The notes beneath the pieces are model-generated. The model was not told the origin of the DNA, did not search any database, and saw nothing but the letters and a program-made list of their open reading frames with translations. The translations under genes were made by a program, and so were the position numbers. Positions 7,474-15,475 of a stretch of 39,135 nucleotides of DNA are shown here, piece by piece. This DNA comes from Streptomyces althioticus (GTDB lineage Bacteria > Actinomycetota > Actinomycetes > Streptomycetales > Streptomycetaceae), in assembly GCA_014649355.1 (NCBI GenBank), contig BMSW01000035.1, positions 1 through 39,135 of the forward strand, read 5' to 3'. Positions within the stretch are counted from its first letter, which is position 1; each line of letters starts with the position of its first letter.

Positions 7474-8747
7474 GACACCTCCCGGGCCAGGGCCCGCATG
7501 CCGATCGCCTGCTGCGATTTCGGCGCGTACGACAGGAGGGGCTTCTTCACTCGTACTGCTTCCTTCTGTTCCTTGAGGTCACCGATGAGGCCGACGACTC
7601 GCGGGTCCTTTATGTCGACCCAGCCTTGGAGGGAGGAGGTGGCGATGTAGCCGCGACGGGAGTCGTAGAGGTTGACCACGATGCCGAGGTAGTCGATGTC
7701 GACCTGGAGGTCGGCGCGCAGGTCGTCGACCTGTGTGGTCAGCAGGTCGTAGGCGTCGGCGGAGCTGTCTTCGGCTTGGACCACGATCAGCGCGCCGGAC
7801 TGTCCAGGCGCCTCTCCGTCGCGGCGGCGCCCGTAGTAGGCAGCGGCGTCCATGCTGAGGCCGAGGCTGGGCGGGCAGTCGACGACGATGACGTCGTAGT
7901 CAGCCTCGAGTGGGGCAAGGGCGCGTTCCAGGGCGGCTTCGCGGGCGCGCACTGCGGAGAGACGCACGTCGAGGAGGAAGGCGTCATTGCACGCGGGCAG
8001 GAGGTGGAGCCGGCCTCCGAAGGTTTCGTCGTCGATGGAGACGATGAGGTCGCGAAGGTCGCCCTTGGCGTCACCTGCCATGTGGTTGGTGAGGCTGTCG
8101 CCGTTCATCGATAGGGGAGCGGCGCCTAGTTGGTTGGTGAGGTGGCACTGGGGGTCGAAGTCGACTAGCAGCACGCGTTGTCCCAGCCCGGGGAGGTTCT
8201 CCACGTCGAGGGGATCAGAGTCCAGCTCGTCGTGACCTTCGTGGGTTTCGCTTGCTCGTAGGGCTCTCGCCAGGGCTTTGGCGACGCGTACGGGGTGGAG
8301 AGCGTTGGGGTCCTCGGCGAGTGCTTCGCCGAGGCCGGCCGTGATGGCGGTCTTGCCGACACCACCTTTCTGGTTGCAGACGATCAGGCGCCGGGTGATG
8401 GAGGGGCGTTCGATGTCTGGTGCGGGGTTGATGTCGAGCCACAGCTGGACGGACTGGGCCAGGCCCTGGACGAGAGAGACGCGGCGGTCGGATGCGATGC
8501 GCGTGAAGTTTTCCCACTGGCCGGCAGGGAGGAAGGTGGAGAAGGAACCCGCGCCGGCTGTGTCGATCTGGGCAGGGGAGGCGGCCAGGTTGCACCAGTC
8601 GGCGATGCCTTGTTCGACGGCGGCCTGGATCTCGATGCCGTGCTGGGCGGCCCTGATCTTGAGGTTCTGCCGGAGCCATCCCGGCAGCTTGGAGACGACC
8701 TTCTCGCGGTCGTTGGAGGTGGCTGGCGAACTCATGGAGGACACCAT
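7470..8747 (-). CDS. parA: ParA partition ATPase with N-terminal DNA-binding region
   Basis: This 425-residue protein has a deviant Walker A motif NQKGGVGKT at ~125-133, LLVDFDPQ at ~193-200 and DVIVVDCPPSLG near 284-295, the standard ParA/MinD set. The first ~105 residues hold two segments that look like ribbon-helix-helix units (KVVSKLPGWLRQNLKIRAAQ and STFLPAGQWENFTRIASDRR), suggesting a self-repressing type I ParA. About 60 residues separate Walker A from the A' strand, including an acidic insert (ETHEGHDELDSDPLD). The start is ATG 8747, with only a weak ribosome site. An ACTAACG/CGTTAGT inverted repeat upstream is a candidate operator. It forms an operon with parB. Confidence 0.95.
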   Translation of the reverse strand: MVSSMSSPATSNDREKVVSKLPGWLRQNLKIRAAQHGIEIQAAVEQGIADWCNLAASPAQIDTAGAGSFSTFLPAGQWENFTRIASDRRVSLVQGLAQSVQLWLDINPAPDIERPSITRRLIVCNQKGGVGKTAITAGLGEALAEDPNALHPVRVAKALARALRASETHEGHDELDSDPLDVENLPGLGQRVLLVDFDPQCHLTNQLGAAPLSMNGDSLTNHMAGDAKGDLRDLIVSIDDETFGGRLHLLPACNDAFLLDVRLSAVRAREAALERALAPLEADYDVIVVDCPPSLGLSMDAAAYYGRRRDGEAPGQSGALIVVQAEDSSADAYDLLTTQVDDLRADLQVDIDYLGIVVNLYDSRRGYIATSSLQGWVDIKDPRVVGLIGDLKEQKEAVRVKKPLLSYAPKSQQAIGMRALAREVS

Positions 8748-8787
8748 ACTAACGCTCGTGATCCTTTACTGCCATCGACACGTTAGT
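8748..8787. promoter_or_regulatory. Candidate parA operator
   Basis: ACTAACG at 8748-8754 and CGTTAGT at 8781-8787 form an inverted repeat immediately before the parA start. This is where a ParA with an N-terminal DNA-binding region would be expected to autoregulate. The sequence between is AT-richer than its surroundings. Inference. Confidence 0.4.
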
Positions 8788-8834
8788 TTGACTACCTGTC
8801 GGGCCGTCAAGAGATCATCGCACCGGCGCGGGAG

Positions 8835-8851
8835 CTATTACGCCGTAATAG
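8835..8851. promoter_or_regulatory. parS site 2 (upstream of parA)
   Basis: The same 17-mer as in parB. Here the palindrome extends perfectly to 27 bp (8830-8856), the longest of the three, so this may be the main centromere site. Confidence 0.85.
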
Positions 8852-9088
8852 CTCCCCATGCGACCGCAGGCATGCGCTCAGTAGACTGCGCGTGACCGCT
8901 CCCTATTCACACAGCCCCTGGCTCCGTCTGGCACCTCAATCGTCGACCGGGGGCGACCCACTCGTTGAGACGTACCCTCAGAGGCCAGGCCTGCGACTCT
9001 CTCCGCCTGCGCGGACTGGACTCTCAAGATGAGTAGGTCATGCCGACTCGGTCATCGACGGGATAGCCGCACTGGCCGCAGCGCGCGT

Positions 9089-9105
9089 CTATTACGGCGT
9101 AATAG
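9089..9105. promoter_or_regulatory. parS site 3
   Basis: CTATTACGGCGTAATAG has the same arms as sites 1 and 2, with the central C changed to G. It lies 254 bp beyond site 2, at the edge of the TPR remnant. Confidence 0.8.
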
Positions 9106-9154
9106 TCAGAGCCCCGGGGGAGAGCTGGGCCCGGAGGACGAGTCCGACGTGGGG

Positions 9155-9505
9155 TACCTGCGGATCCAAGGCCCAGACCATCCAGACACTTTGGACGCCC
9201 GCTTTGGGCTGGCCCGCTGGCGGGGAGAGGCTGGAGACGCAGCCGGAGCCGCCAAGGCCCTGGCCGAACTGCACACCGACCACCTGAGGATCCAGGGGCC
9301 CGACTACCCGCACAAGTTGAGGACACAGAACGAGCTTGCCTACTGGATGGCTATTAAGCGGGGAGAGGCTGGAGACGTGGACGGTGCCGCGGAGGATCTG
9401 GCTGCACTACTGGTCCGCCGGCAACAACAGGACGGGCCTAACCATCGCAACACCCTGAGAACGAAGAACCAGCTCGCCCAATGGCGGAGGCGATCTGAAA
9501 CCTGA
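9155..9505 (+). pseudogene. Tetratricopeptide-repeat protein fragment
   Basis: The frame contains about two and a half tandem units of the actinobacterial TPR type: YLRIQGPDHPDTLDARFGLA with RGEAGDAAGAAKALAEL, then HLRIQGPDYPHKLRTQNELA with RGEAGDVDGAAEDLAAL, then QQDGPNHRNTLRTKNQLAQW and a stop. An ATG at 9029 precedes it, but the first ~40 codons have no TPR features, cross parS site 3 and look non-coding. The parent proteins are usually several hundred residues long, often with an N-terminal NTPase, so this is a truncated tail. Confidence 0.65.
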
Positions 9506-9744
9506 CTGCCACGGATCCCAGTACGAACTGGCGGTTGCAGCTGCCCCAGGGTGACGACACTCCCGATCGCTTCGCCCCCTCGTTCCGACCGTACGGCTCG
9601 GGTTACCCCCGATGCCGCCGCAGTCCTTCATGGGGGACAACTCCCGTCGACGGGTTTCACCGCCCGCAGGGATGAACTGGGCGGCGCGGTGACGACGCTC
9701 GCCAACCGAGACAGACACTCGCGATTTCTGGGGTACCAGGCACC

Positions 9745-9876
9745 TCAGCTTCCCTGCGGGAGCGAGACACTGACGGAGGTGGACACGACCTTCGCCGCGT
9801 TAACCCAGAAGTCGCCGACCGCGCTGGCGGCACGGGTCAGTCCGAGCAGGGCGGCGAAGACGGCGGGACGATGCAT
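9745..9876 (-). CDS. 43-residue peptide, unknown
   Basis: An ATG at 9876 opens MHRPAVFAALLGLTRAASAV and runs 43 codons to TGA. The first ~20 residues are hydrophobic and signal-like. An AGGA lies about 11 bases upstream. It is downstream of the 10010-10558 gene but separated from it by a strong hairpin. No family was recognised; it could be a small membrane peptide or chance. Confidence 0.35.
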   Translation of the reverse strand: MHRPAVFAALLGLTRAASAVGDFWVNAAKVVSTSVSVSLPQGS

Positions 9877-9963
9877 GCTGGAGGTTTCCTGATCTCGACA
9901 GGGGTGAAGGGAGAGCGGGGCCGCTGGCCTCTTGCCGATGCTGCGGTCGCCTCGTGAAGCGCT

Positions 9964-9992
9964 GTCGCCCCGGCCGATTCGGCCGGGGCGAC
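9964..9992. terminator. Hairpin terminator
   Basis: A 13-bp perfect stem (9964-9976 with 9980-9992) and a 3-base loop lie just past the stop of the leftward gene ending at 10010. Confidence 0.65.
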
Positions 9993-10009
9993 GGTCTGTG
10001 TGGTGGCGG

Positions 10010-10558
10010 CTACTTGCGGGGCGGGTACGGCTGAACCAGGAACCGGGTGCCCGTGTCGCCGCGGTACGCGGGCGCGGCCTTGAGGAAGTGACCCTCGGTC
10101 CGCACGATCTTGAACAGGGCCTGCTTGATGAAGTCGTCGTCTCGCTGGAGGTCGACGCGGTCCTCTAGGAAGTCGGTCAAGTGCACCGGGTGTGCCGAGG
10201 GGCCGTAGGGGCGCTTGCTCTGCAGGCGGCTGCGCACGATGTGCGCGGCGGCGTCGTCGGGGATCGCCGGGAGGCCCCGGTTGATCGCCCGGCAGTGCGC
10301 GGCGTGCGCGTTGGCGAGGTCGGCGGCCTCCGTCTCCCCGGCGGGCCGGGCGGTAGGTGCGGCCCAGGAGGCGGCGGCGTAGGCGGAGCTGTGGTCGCTG
10401 GCGGAGGTGTAGACGAGGACGACCGCGCCCTCCAGCGGTCCGAGGGTGTTGCGGTAGCGCTGGACGACGGTGGTATCCGGCGATGTCCAGAAGAGGGGCC
10501 AGGTCCTGCGCGTCGCAGCGGTGGGACAACAGGCTGCTGAACATCGGTGACTTCTCAT
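10010..10558 (-). CDS. Unknown protein of transfer region
   Basis: The 182-residue frame has a convincing interior (VVQRYRNTLGPLEGAVVLVY, ADLANAHAAHCRAINRGLPA, HFLKAAPAYRGDTGTRFLVQ) and no recognised family. The N-terminus is doubtful. The first ATG (10558) gives an Arg/Cys-rich opening with no good ribosome site. A neighbouring frame starting MFSSLLSHRCDAQDLAPLLD reads better for ~25 codons before losing coherence, so a frameshift near 10460-10480 is possible. It lies 15 bases after the zinc-binding gene and probably shares its transcript. Confidence 0.6.
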   Translation of the reverse strand: MRSHRCSAACCPTAATRRTWPLFWTSPDTTVVQRYRNTLGPLEGAVVLVYTSASDHSSAYAAASWAAPTARPAGETEAADLANAHAAHCRAINRGLPAIPDDAAAHIVRSRLQSKRPYGPSAHPVHLTDFLEDRVDLQRDDDFIKQALFKIVRTEGHFLKAAPAYRGDTGTRFLVQPYPPRK

Positions 10559-10573
10559 TCGGAGGGTCGTCGA

Positions 10574-11035
10574 TCAGGCGGCCAGCCGGTGGGCCACCGG
10601 GGCCGTGGAAGCGAAGTACGTGTCGGGGCTGGGCTCGTAGTCCTTGTCGCAGGGGTCGCAGCGGCCCTGGGTGCGCAGCGGGAGGCAGAAGTAATAGCGG
10701 CGCCTGCATTCCGGGCACGTGGACCTCGCGGCCATGGCCCTGTCCAGCGCCTCTTCCTGTGCGAGCGTCGGCGTGCGCTTGGGCCGGGCGAGTTCCACGC
10801 TGTAGAGCCAGGCCCGAGTGGGATGGATGCACGCCTGGTCGGGCCGGTAGGCACACGCCTTGCAGCGCAGGACCGCGACCGGGCCGTGTCCGCCGGGGCT
10901 CAGTCCCTTCCCCCGTAACTGTCGCCGAGTGACCAGGCCCTCGGGACAAGCGCGCCGATCGTACTCCGGCAGCATCGCGTCACTGCGCGGCACCTTCGTG
11001 ATCTCGCGACGTCGCTTCTTCCGGGGGCGGGGCAT
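10574..11035 (-). CDS. RRQRL-motif-type zinc-binding protein
   Basis: This 153-residue basic protein has EGLVTRRQLRGKGLSPGGHG followed by CKAC, a WLYSVELARPKRTPT segment, then CPEC near the middle and CDPC near the C-terminus. This layout matches the actinobacterial family named for its RRQ(R)L motif, commonly found on conjugative plasmids and integrative elements; the molecular role is unknown. The paired CxxC motifs suggest zinc binding. The ATG at 11035 has GGAG six bases upstream and is preferred over the in-frame GTG just before it. Confidence 0.8.
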   Translation of the reverse strand: MPRPRKKRRREITKVPRSDAMLPEYDRRACPEGLVTRRQLRGKGLSPGGHGPVAVLRCKACAYRPDQACIHPTRAWLYSVELARPKRTPTLAQEEALDRAMAARSTCPECRRRYYFCLPLRTQGRCDPCDKDYEPSPDTYFASTAPVAHRLAA

Positions 11036-11391
11036 CACCTGCTCCAGGTGCCGGGAAGCCGGGCGGGGCGTTGCGGGTAGCGGGGGCCGGGGCGCTGCGG
11101 GCGGGGCCGGCCGATCCGGCGGCGAGGGCGGGGCATGAGCACGGTGTGTCCTCCAGCGGGGTTGAGGGCGGGCAGTGCTGCGTCCCGCCGACGGATGGAT
11201 CCGCTGACGGGGCGTGAGGGTGAGATGGGAGGGCCGGGCAGCCTCTCCGGTCCTCGCCCGCCGCGTAGGGGCGGGGCAAGGACCGGACAGGGCTACCGGG
11301 TCAGCGCTGAGGCGCGCCGGAATCGGCGGAGCATTGACGTGGCTTTCCGGGCATGCTGGCCGTCAGGGGCGAGATGAGGGGGAGCGCGTTC
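11036..11391. other. Divergent intergenic region
   Basis: This lies between the leftward zinc-binding gene and the rightward zinc-ribbon gene. It is very G-rich on the + strand (runs such as GCGGGGGCCGGGGCG). It must hold two divergent promoters, but no clear -10/-35 boxes were seen. Confidence 0.45.
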
Positions 11392-11559
11392 GTGGAGTTG
11401 GTCTTCGTGTGCGGCTGGTGCGGTACCGAGTGCGTGGTGTGGGGAGAGCCCGTCGTCTCGTGGTGGACGCAGAAGTACCAGGTGCCGGACTTCTTCGAGT
11501 GTTGGAACTGCGGCGGGGAAAGCACGAGCCCGCCTCCGCCCTGGACACCAGCTGACTAA
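11392..11559 (+). CDS. Small zinc-ribbon-like protein
   Basis: A 55-residue product from the GTG at 11392, which is preceded by GGGGGAG at ideal distance. It reads (M)ELVFVCGWCGTECVVWGEPV and then FFECWNCGG. Two CxxC knuckles about 28 residues apart are the hallmark of a zinc ribbon. No family name is certain. It is the only rightward gene inside the leftward transfer block. Confidence 0.65.
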   Translation: MELVFVCGWCGTECVVWGEPVVSWWTQKYQVPDFFECWNCGGESTSPPPPWTPAD

Positions 11560-11580
11560 CTGTCGTGGCCGGGGTGGGGT

Positions 11581-12126
11581 TTACACACCGCGGGCGTCGG
11601 CGAGGCTGGCAGCTTGGTCGAGCATGCGCAGCGGGATCCGGCCTGTGTCGTGGGCGTCGTTGAAGGCGGGCACGGATTCGATGTGGTCGCCGAAGCGGCA
11701 GCGGATGGCGTCCAGGACGACGGCTGCGGCGTCGGCCTCGAGGCTACGGTCGCCGCCAGCCTCCTTACGGATCGCGCCGAGCAGGCAAACCGCGCCGCTC
11801 TCGTCGGTCAGCACACCGGCGCACCATCCGTCAGCCTCCATCCGGGCTCGGGCGCGCTGGAGGAGAGCGGCGACCGGTGTGGCGGGGAGCTGCTGCGGCT
11901 GGAGCGTCGGCGTGAGCGGCACGGTGATGACGTCAGCGAGGTCGACGGGCTCGGTGCTGATGTGGGCGGTGCGCACTTCGTGTGCGACAGCGGCTTCGTC
12001 CAGTCGGACGGTCATGGCCGCCTCTGCAGCGGTCAGCCGTGCGTCCAGGCTCAGGGCGCCGGGCGCGGGCGCCGGGCGCGTCTGCTGGTCGGCCCGGGCG
12101 GGCGCGGTGTGGGGTGAGGCGGCCAT
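11581..12126 (-). CDS. DUF6197-like protein
   Basis: The 181-residue protein has a low-complexity N-terminus rich in Ala/Pro, then a central HISTEPVDLADVI segment, then the characteristic ALLQRARARMEADGWCAGVL-DESGAVCLLGAIR block (residues ~86-120) and a helical end. That block (a W-C-x-G-x-L strand followed by C-x-x-G-A-I/L-R) is typical of the actinobacterial DUF6197 family, of unknown function. ATG 12126 follows GGGAG by six bases. It starts 12 bases after the small membrane gene and is probably the last gene of the tra transcript. Confidence 0.7.
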   Translation of the reverse strand: MAASPHTAPARADQQTRPAPAPGALSLDARLTAAEAAMTVRLDEAAVAHEVRTAHISTEPVDLADVITVPLTPTLQPQQLPATPVAALLQRARARMEADGWCAGVLTDESGAVCLLGAIRKEAGGDRSLEADAAAVVLDAIRCRFGDHIESVPAFNDAHDTGRIPLRMLDQAASLADARGV

Positions 12127-12138
12127 CGGAGTCTCCCG

Positions 12139-12327
12139 TCAGACCAGCGTGGCGAGACGGGCTAGGCCGGCCAGGAACGCCTCGATGGCGGGGGCAATGC
12201 CGGTGGAGGCGAGGAAGAACCCGAAGGCGGTGCACGCGAGGGCGGAGCCGATACCGACGGCGCGCTGGCGCAGCAGCACGATGACGACGACGGCCAGGAG
12301 CAGCGCGGCGGATACGGAGACGATCAC
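12139..12327 (-). CDS. Small two-helix membrane protein (spread-type)
   Basis: A 62-residue hydrophobic protein from the GTG at 12327 (AAGGAA upstream). Helix one is VSAALLLAVVVIVLLRQ and helix two is IGSALACTAFGFFLAST, with an amphipathic tail. Small membrane proteins in this position, just downstream of tra, are common in Streptomyces conjugative plasmids, where Spd-type proteins aid intramycelial spreading. That role is inferred from position only. Confidence 0.65.
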   Translation of the reverse strand: MIVSVSAALLLAVVVIVLLRQRAVGIGSALACTAFGFFLASTGIAPAIEAFLAGLARLATLV

Positions 12328-12440
12328 AGGGGGATTCCTTCCATGGGGCGGGGTGAGGTGGTGTAGCCCGGACGGATGCCAGGCGGGACGCCGTTGCCCC
12401 AGGCGGTGTGCCGGGGGCGGCGGCGAGGGAGGGGGAAGGG

Positions 12441-14888
12441 TCAGTCGTCGGCAGCGAGGACGAAGTCGGCGCGCAGCTCGCGCAGAACGTCGTCCTGAAC
12501 GTCCGGGGTGACCAGGACGTCGCGGGCCTTGCAGCCGTCGGCGGGGCCGACGATGCCGCGCTCCTCCAGGGCGTCCAGGAGGCGCCCGGCGAGGGCGAAG
12601 CCGACCCGCAGCTTGCGCTGCACCATCGACTGCGACCCGAACTGACTGCTGATGACGAGACTGGCGGCCTCCACCACGAGGGTGCCGTCCACCCCATCCG
12701 GTGTGGAGGCTGGCTGAGCCGCCTGCCCGCTTTCGACAGCAGTCGCGGCGTCCTGGTCGACGGGCGCATAGATGCCGTGGTCGACCTGCTGTAGGCGGCC
12801 TTCGGTGACCAGGTCGGACAGGGCGTTGCGGACACTCCCGGCGGCGGCGTCCACCTGGGCGCGGATCTCCTTGGCAGTCATCTGCCGGTCGACCGCAGCG
12901 AGGACCTTGTCCTTGACGGTCCGGGACTTCGGCGGGGCTGGGGGCGGGGCGAATGAGCCGATCCCGCTGGGCTGCGGCGGCAGTACGGCGCCCTCGCCGT
13001 CGTCCTTGCCGGTGGGCGGCGGCATGGTCCAGTCGTGCCACAGGCCCAGCTCGGTCAGGGCGTCGATCTCCCGGTCGGTGAGGCAGTTGATGGAACCGTC
13101 GGCGGGGAAGATGTCGCCGAGGCCGTCGGGGCTGCCGTCCTTGGGCAGGTGGACGTACAGGCTGCGCATCATGGTGGCGCCGGATCCGGTGACGGTGTGT
13201 CCGACGCCGTGGGTGGGGTCGCCGGGCACGTCGTCGGTGATGCCGTGCATGCGGTCCAGCAGGGAGCTGGAGGCGTTGAACCGGTCGGGGATGTCAGCGA
13301 GGTCGACGTCTCCGGCGAGTCCGCCGGTGGCCTGGCGGGCGGCGATGCCGCCGGAGGAGCTGGCGATGCGCAGTACGACGCCGATGCCGCCCTGCACCTG
13401 GTCGCGCAGGGAGGCTTCGCCGCCGAGCTTGGACAGGTTGAGGGACTGGCCGGCGAAGACGATGCCGATGCCGAACTTGCGGCCCTCGCGTGCGAGGACG
13501 TCGGTCATGTGGGCAATGTCGTCACCCAGCGCCTCGTCGCCGACGAGGGAGTTGAACTCGTCGAGGACCAGGACCAGGCCCGGGTAGGGGGAGTGGGCGG
13601 AGAAGTCGTGGCCGACCTCGGCGTTGATGTCGCCGCGGATGTCCATCAGGGCGATGGCGGCCTTGAGCATCCACCAGGTGAAGACCGGGCCCGCGCTCTG
13701 GCGGTCGATGTGCCGTCCGACCGCACTCATCTGCGCATCGGGGCGGGCTGAGGTCACCCAGTTCGCCAGGCCGGCCAGCGCCCAGGCCGCGCACATCAGG
13801 GCCAGAGTGACGGTCTTGCCGGAGCCGGTGACGCCGACGAGGAAGCCGTGCAGGGTGCCGGCCGCGGACTGCATGTGCACTTTGGCGTCACTGCCGTCGT
13901 GGGCGGTGCCGATGGTGTAGCGGCCGTACGCGTCCAGCGTCAGCAGTTCCCGCGTGGCCCGGCGGGAGGCCTTGAGCGGCGCGGACTCATACAGCGTCAC
14001 GAGTGCCTCGCGGCCGCGGGCTTCGGCGACCAGGCGCAGTTCTTCGGGCTCCACGCCGAACGCGGAGCAGAGCTGGCCGTGGTTGATGCGGGCGACCTCG
14101 CCTGCGTCGACCTGGGCGAGGATCATGCCGCGGGCGGGGAGGTCTCCGCGCGCGGGCAGCTGCTCGATGCGGACGATTTCGCTGCCGGGGATGGCGCCGC
14201 CGGGGCGGGCCACCTTGGCCGCCCACATCTCCTCGATGCTGCCGCCGCCGCGGCGGGTGGTCGGGGTGACGGTGAGGCGCAGGCGGCCCGGGCCGGTGCC
14301 GGGGATCTCGTCCAGGTTGACGCAGCCGACGGGGTAGCCGAAGCAGGCGGCGACGTCGACCAGGTCGATGCGCGGCACGGGCTTGCCGGCCGGGGCGACG
14401 ACGTGGGCGGTGAAGTCGGGGTGGGCGGCGTCGATGGTCTGCTCGATGTTCTCCAGCCAGGTGCCGGGGGCGACTTCGGCGGTGTCCCACATCTGCATGA
14501 CCAGGCCGCGGAAGCCGGGCGGGTAGGCGGCAGCGGTGGTGTCGGGCGGGGTCCAGGTGGAGCGGGTGATGGGCAGGGCGGCGGACATGAGGCCGCCCCA
14601 TGCCAGTGCGGTGACCGGTTCCCACCAGGAGTGGCCGGGGACGATCGCGGCGGCCGCGTAGACGGCGCCGCCGGTGACCGGTCCCAGCACGCGCTGGGCG
14701 GTGCGGATCGTACGGCGGAAGTCGCGGGTCTTGACCTTGCGGTAGAGCCACCAGACGCAGCCGCCGCTGATCGCGGCGGCGGTGGCGTGGGCGGGCAGCA
14801 GGTCCATGGAGGGGACGTAGGTGAGGGCGGCGGCGGATGCCCCGTAGGCGGCCATCTCTGCCTTGGCGCGGGTGGGCAGCGTGCTCAT
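12441..14888 (-). CDS. FtsK/SpoIIIE-type conjugal transfer translocase (Tra)
   Basis: This 815-residue protein has two hydrophobic N-terminal segments (~15-48 and ~70-107), then an FtsK-like motor with Walker A GVTGSGKT at ~352-359 and Walker B LVLVLDEFNSL at ~438-448. The C-terminus carries a winged-helix region around VKDKVLAAVDRQMTAKEIRA (~675-725). A second, FtsK-gamma-like winged helix follows at ~755-805, with LVISSQFGSQSMVQRKLRVG. Streptomyces plasmids transfer double-stranded DNA with a single hexameric motor of this kind, whose C-terminal winged helix reads octamer repeats (TRS) at the clt locus. The phased motifs at 16.8 and 20.2 kb are candidate targets. Confidence 0.9.
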   Translation of the reverse strand: MSTLPTRAKAEMAAYGASAAALTYVPSMDLLPAHATAAAISGGCVWWLYRKVKTRDFRRTIRTAQRVLGPVTGGAVYAAAAIVPGHSWWEPVTALAWGGLMSAALPITRSTWTPPDTTAAAYPPGFRGLVMQMWDTAEVAPGTWLENIEQTIDAAHPDFTAHVVAPAGKPVPRIDLVDVAACFGYPVGCVNLDEIPGTGPGRLRLTVTPTTRRGGGSIEEMWAAKVARPGGAIPGSEIVRIEQLPARGDLPARGMILAQVDAGEVARINHGQLCSAFGVEPEELRLVAEARGREALVTLYESAPLKASRRATRELLTLDAYGRYTIGTAHDGSDAKVHMQSAAGTLHGFLVGVTGSGKTVTLALMCAAWALAGLANWVTSARPDAQMSAVGRHIDRQSAGPVFTWWMLKAAIALMDIRGDINAEVGHDFSAHSPYPGLVLVLDEFNSLVGDEALGDDIAHMTDVLAREGRKFGIGIVFAGQSLNLSKLGGEASLRDQVQGGIGVVLRIASSSGGIAARQATGGLAGDVDLADIPDRFNASSSLLDRMHGITDDVPGDPTHGVGHTVTGSGATMMRSLYVHLPKDGSPDGLGDIFPADGSINCLTDREIDALTELGLWHDWTMPPPTGKDDGEGAVLPPQPSGIGSFAPPPAPPKSRTVKDKVLAAVDRQMTAKEIRAQVDAAAGSVRNALSDLVTEGRLQQVDHGIYAPVDQDAATAVESGQAAQPASTPDGVDGTLVVEAASLVISSQFGSQSMVQRKLRVGFALAGRLLDALEERGIVGPADGCKARDVLVTPDVQDDVLRELRADFVLAADD

Positions 14889-14947
14889 CAGTGACGGGTC
14901 CTCTCATGCTGTGGTGATGCGCTGGCTTGGGGTCCGCTGGCCGTACT

Positions 14948-14980
14948 GGACGCCGCACCGTGCAGGGTGGTGCGGCGTCC
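14948..14980. terminator. Hairpin between traB-like gene and tra
   Basis: A 12-bp perfect stem (GGACGCCGCACC with GGTGCGGCGTCC) and a 9-base loop sit in the 171-base gap. On the leftward transcript it would act as a terminator or attenuator before tra. Confidence 0.55.
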
Positions 14981-15059
14981 GGCGTGGCCAGTGGGTGGAA
15001 AGCGGTGAGGCCGCGTCCGGTGGTCGGGTGCGGCCCCACAGGGGTGGTGTGCTCGGTGG

Positions 15060-15464
15060 TTACTGCGGCCGGTAGAAACCGGGCTTGGCCTGGCGTGCCT
15101 TGGAAGCGGTGACGGCGGCATGGACGCCGCCGTACTCGGCCTGGTGCTCCCTCTTGAGGTGGCCGGCGGCCTGATACATCGAGTCGGCGGCGCTGCTCAG
15201 GCGGCGGGCGCCGCCGACCACCCGGCCGAACGAGGTGGCCACCTCGCTGATGAGGGCCACGTGCCGGGCATCGACCTGGGCGGCGGCGCTCAGGTCGGCC
15301 ACGGTGACAGCGGCGCGGGCGTTGGCGCGCATGCGCAGGGCGACGCGTTCGGCGTGTTCCATGAGCTGTTCGGCGGCGCGCTGCAGCGCGGTCAGTTTCG
15401 TGTGGACGGCGGTGTAGCCGTTGGCGTCTGCATCCGCGCTGACGGCGGGGGCGATCTCTCCCAC
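15060..15464 (-). CDS. TraB-like small conjugal transfer protein
   Basis: The 134-residue product starts at the GTG at 15464, with GAGAGG seven bases upstream. It is almost all alpha-helical (LTALQRAAEQLMEHAERVAL; VGGARRLSSAADSMYQAAGH), with a short C-terminal tail AKPGFYRPQ. It resembles small helical proteins annotated TraB beside TraA on Streptomyces linear plasmids, not the FtsK-like TraB of circular plasmids. Function unknown. It follows the traA-like gene by 11 bases and is likely co-transcribed. Confidence 0.65.
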   Translation of the reverse strand: MGEIAPAVSADADANGYTAVHTKLTALQRAAEQLMEHAERVALRMRANARAAVTVADLSAAAQVDARHVALISEVATSFGRVVGGARRLSSAADSMYQAAGHLKREHQAEYGGVHAAVTASKARQAKPGFYRPQ

Positions 15465-15475
15465 GGGCTGTCCTC

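Larger units (their letters stand above)
8748..9154. other. Gap with parA promoter and two parS sites
   Basis: No gene was recognised. The stretch holds the parA operator candidate and the parS palindromes at 8835-8851 and 9089-9105. Confidence 0.6.

Noticed and set aside
13848..14894. 348-codon rightward frame opposite tra
   Set aside because: Gly/Val/Asp-rich shadow of the Tra coding strand; no domain; typical of antisense frames in high-GC genes.
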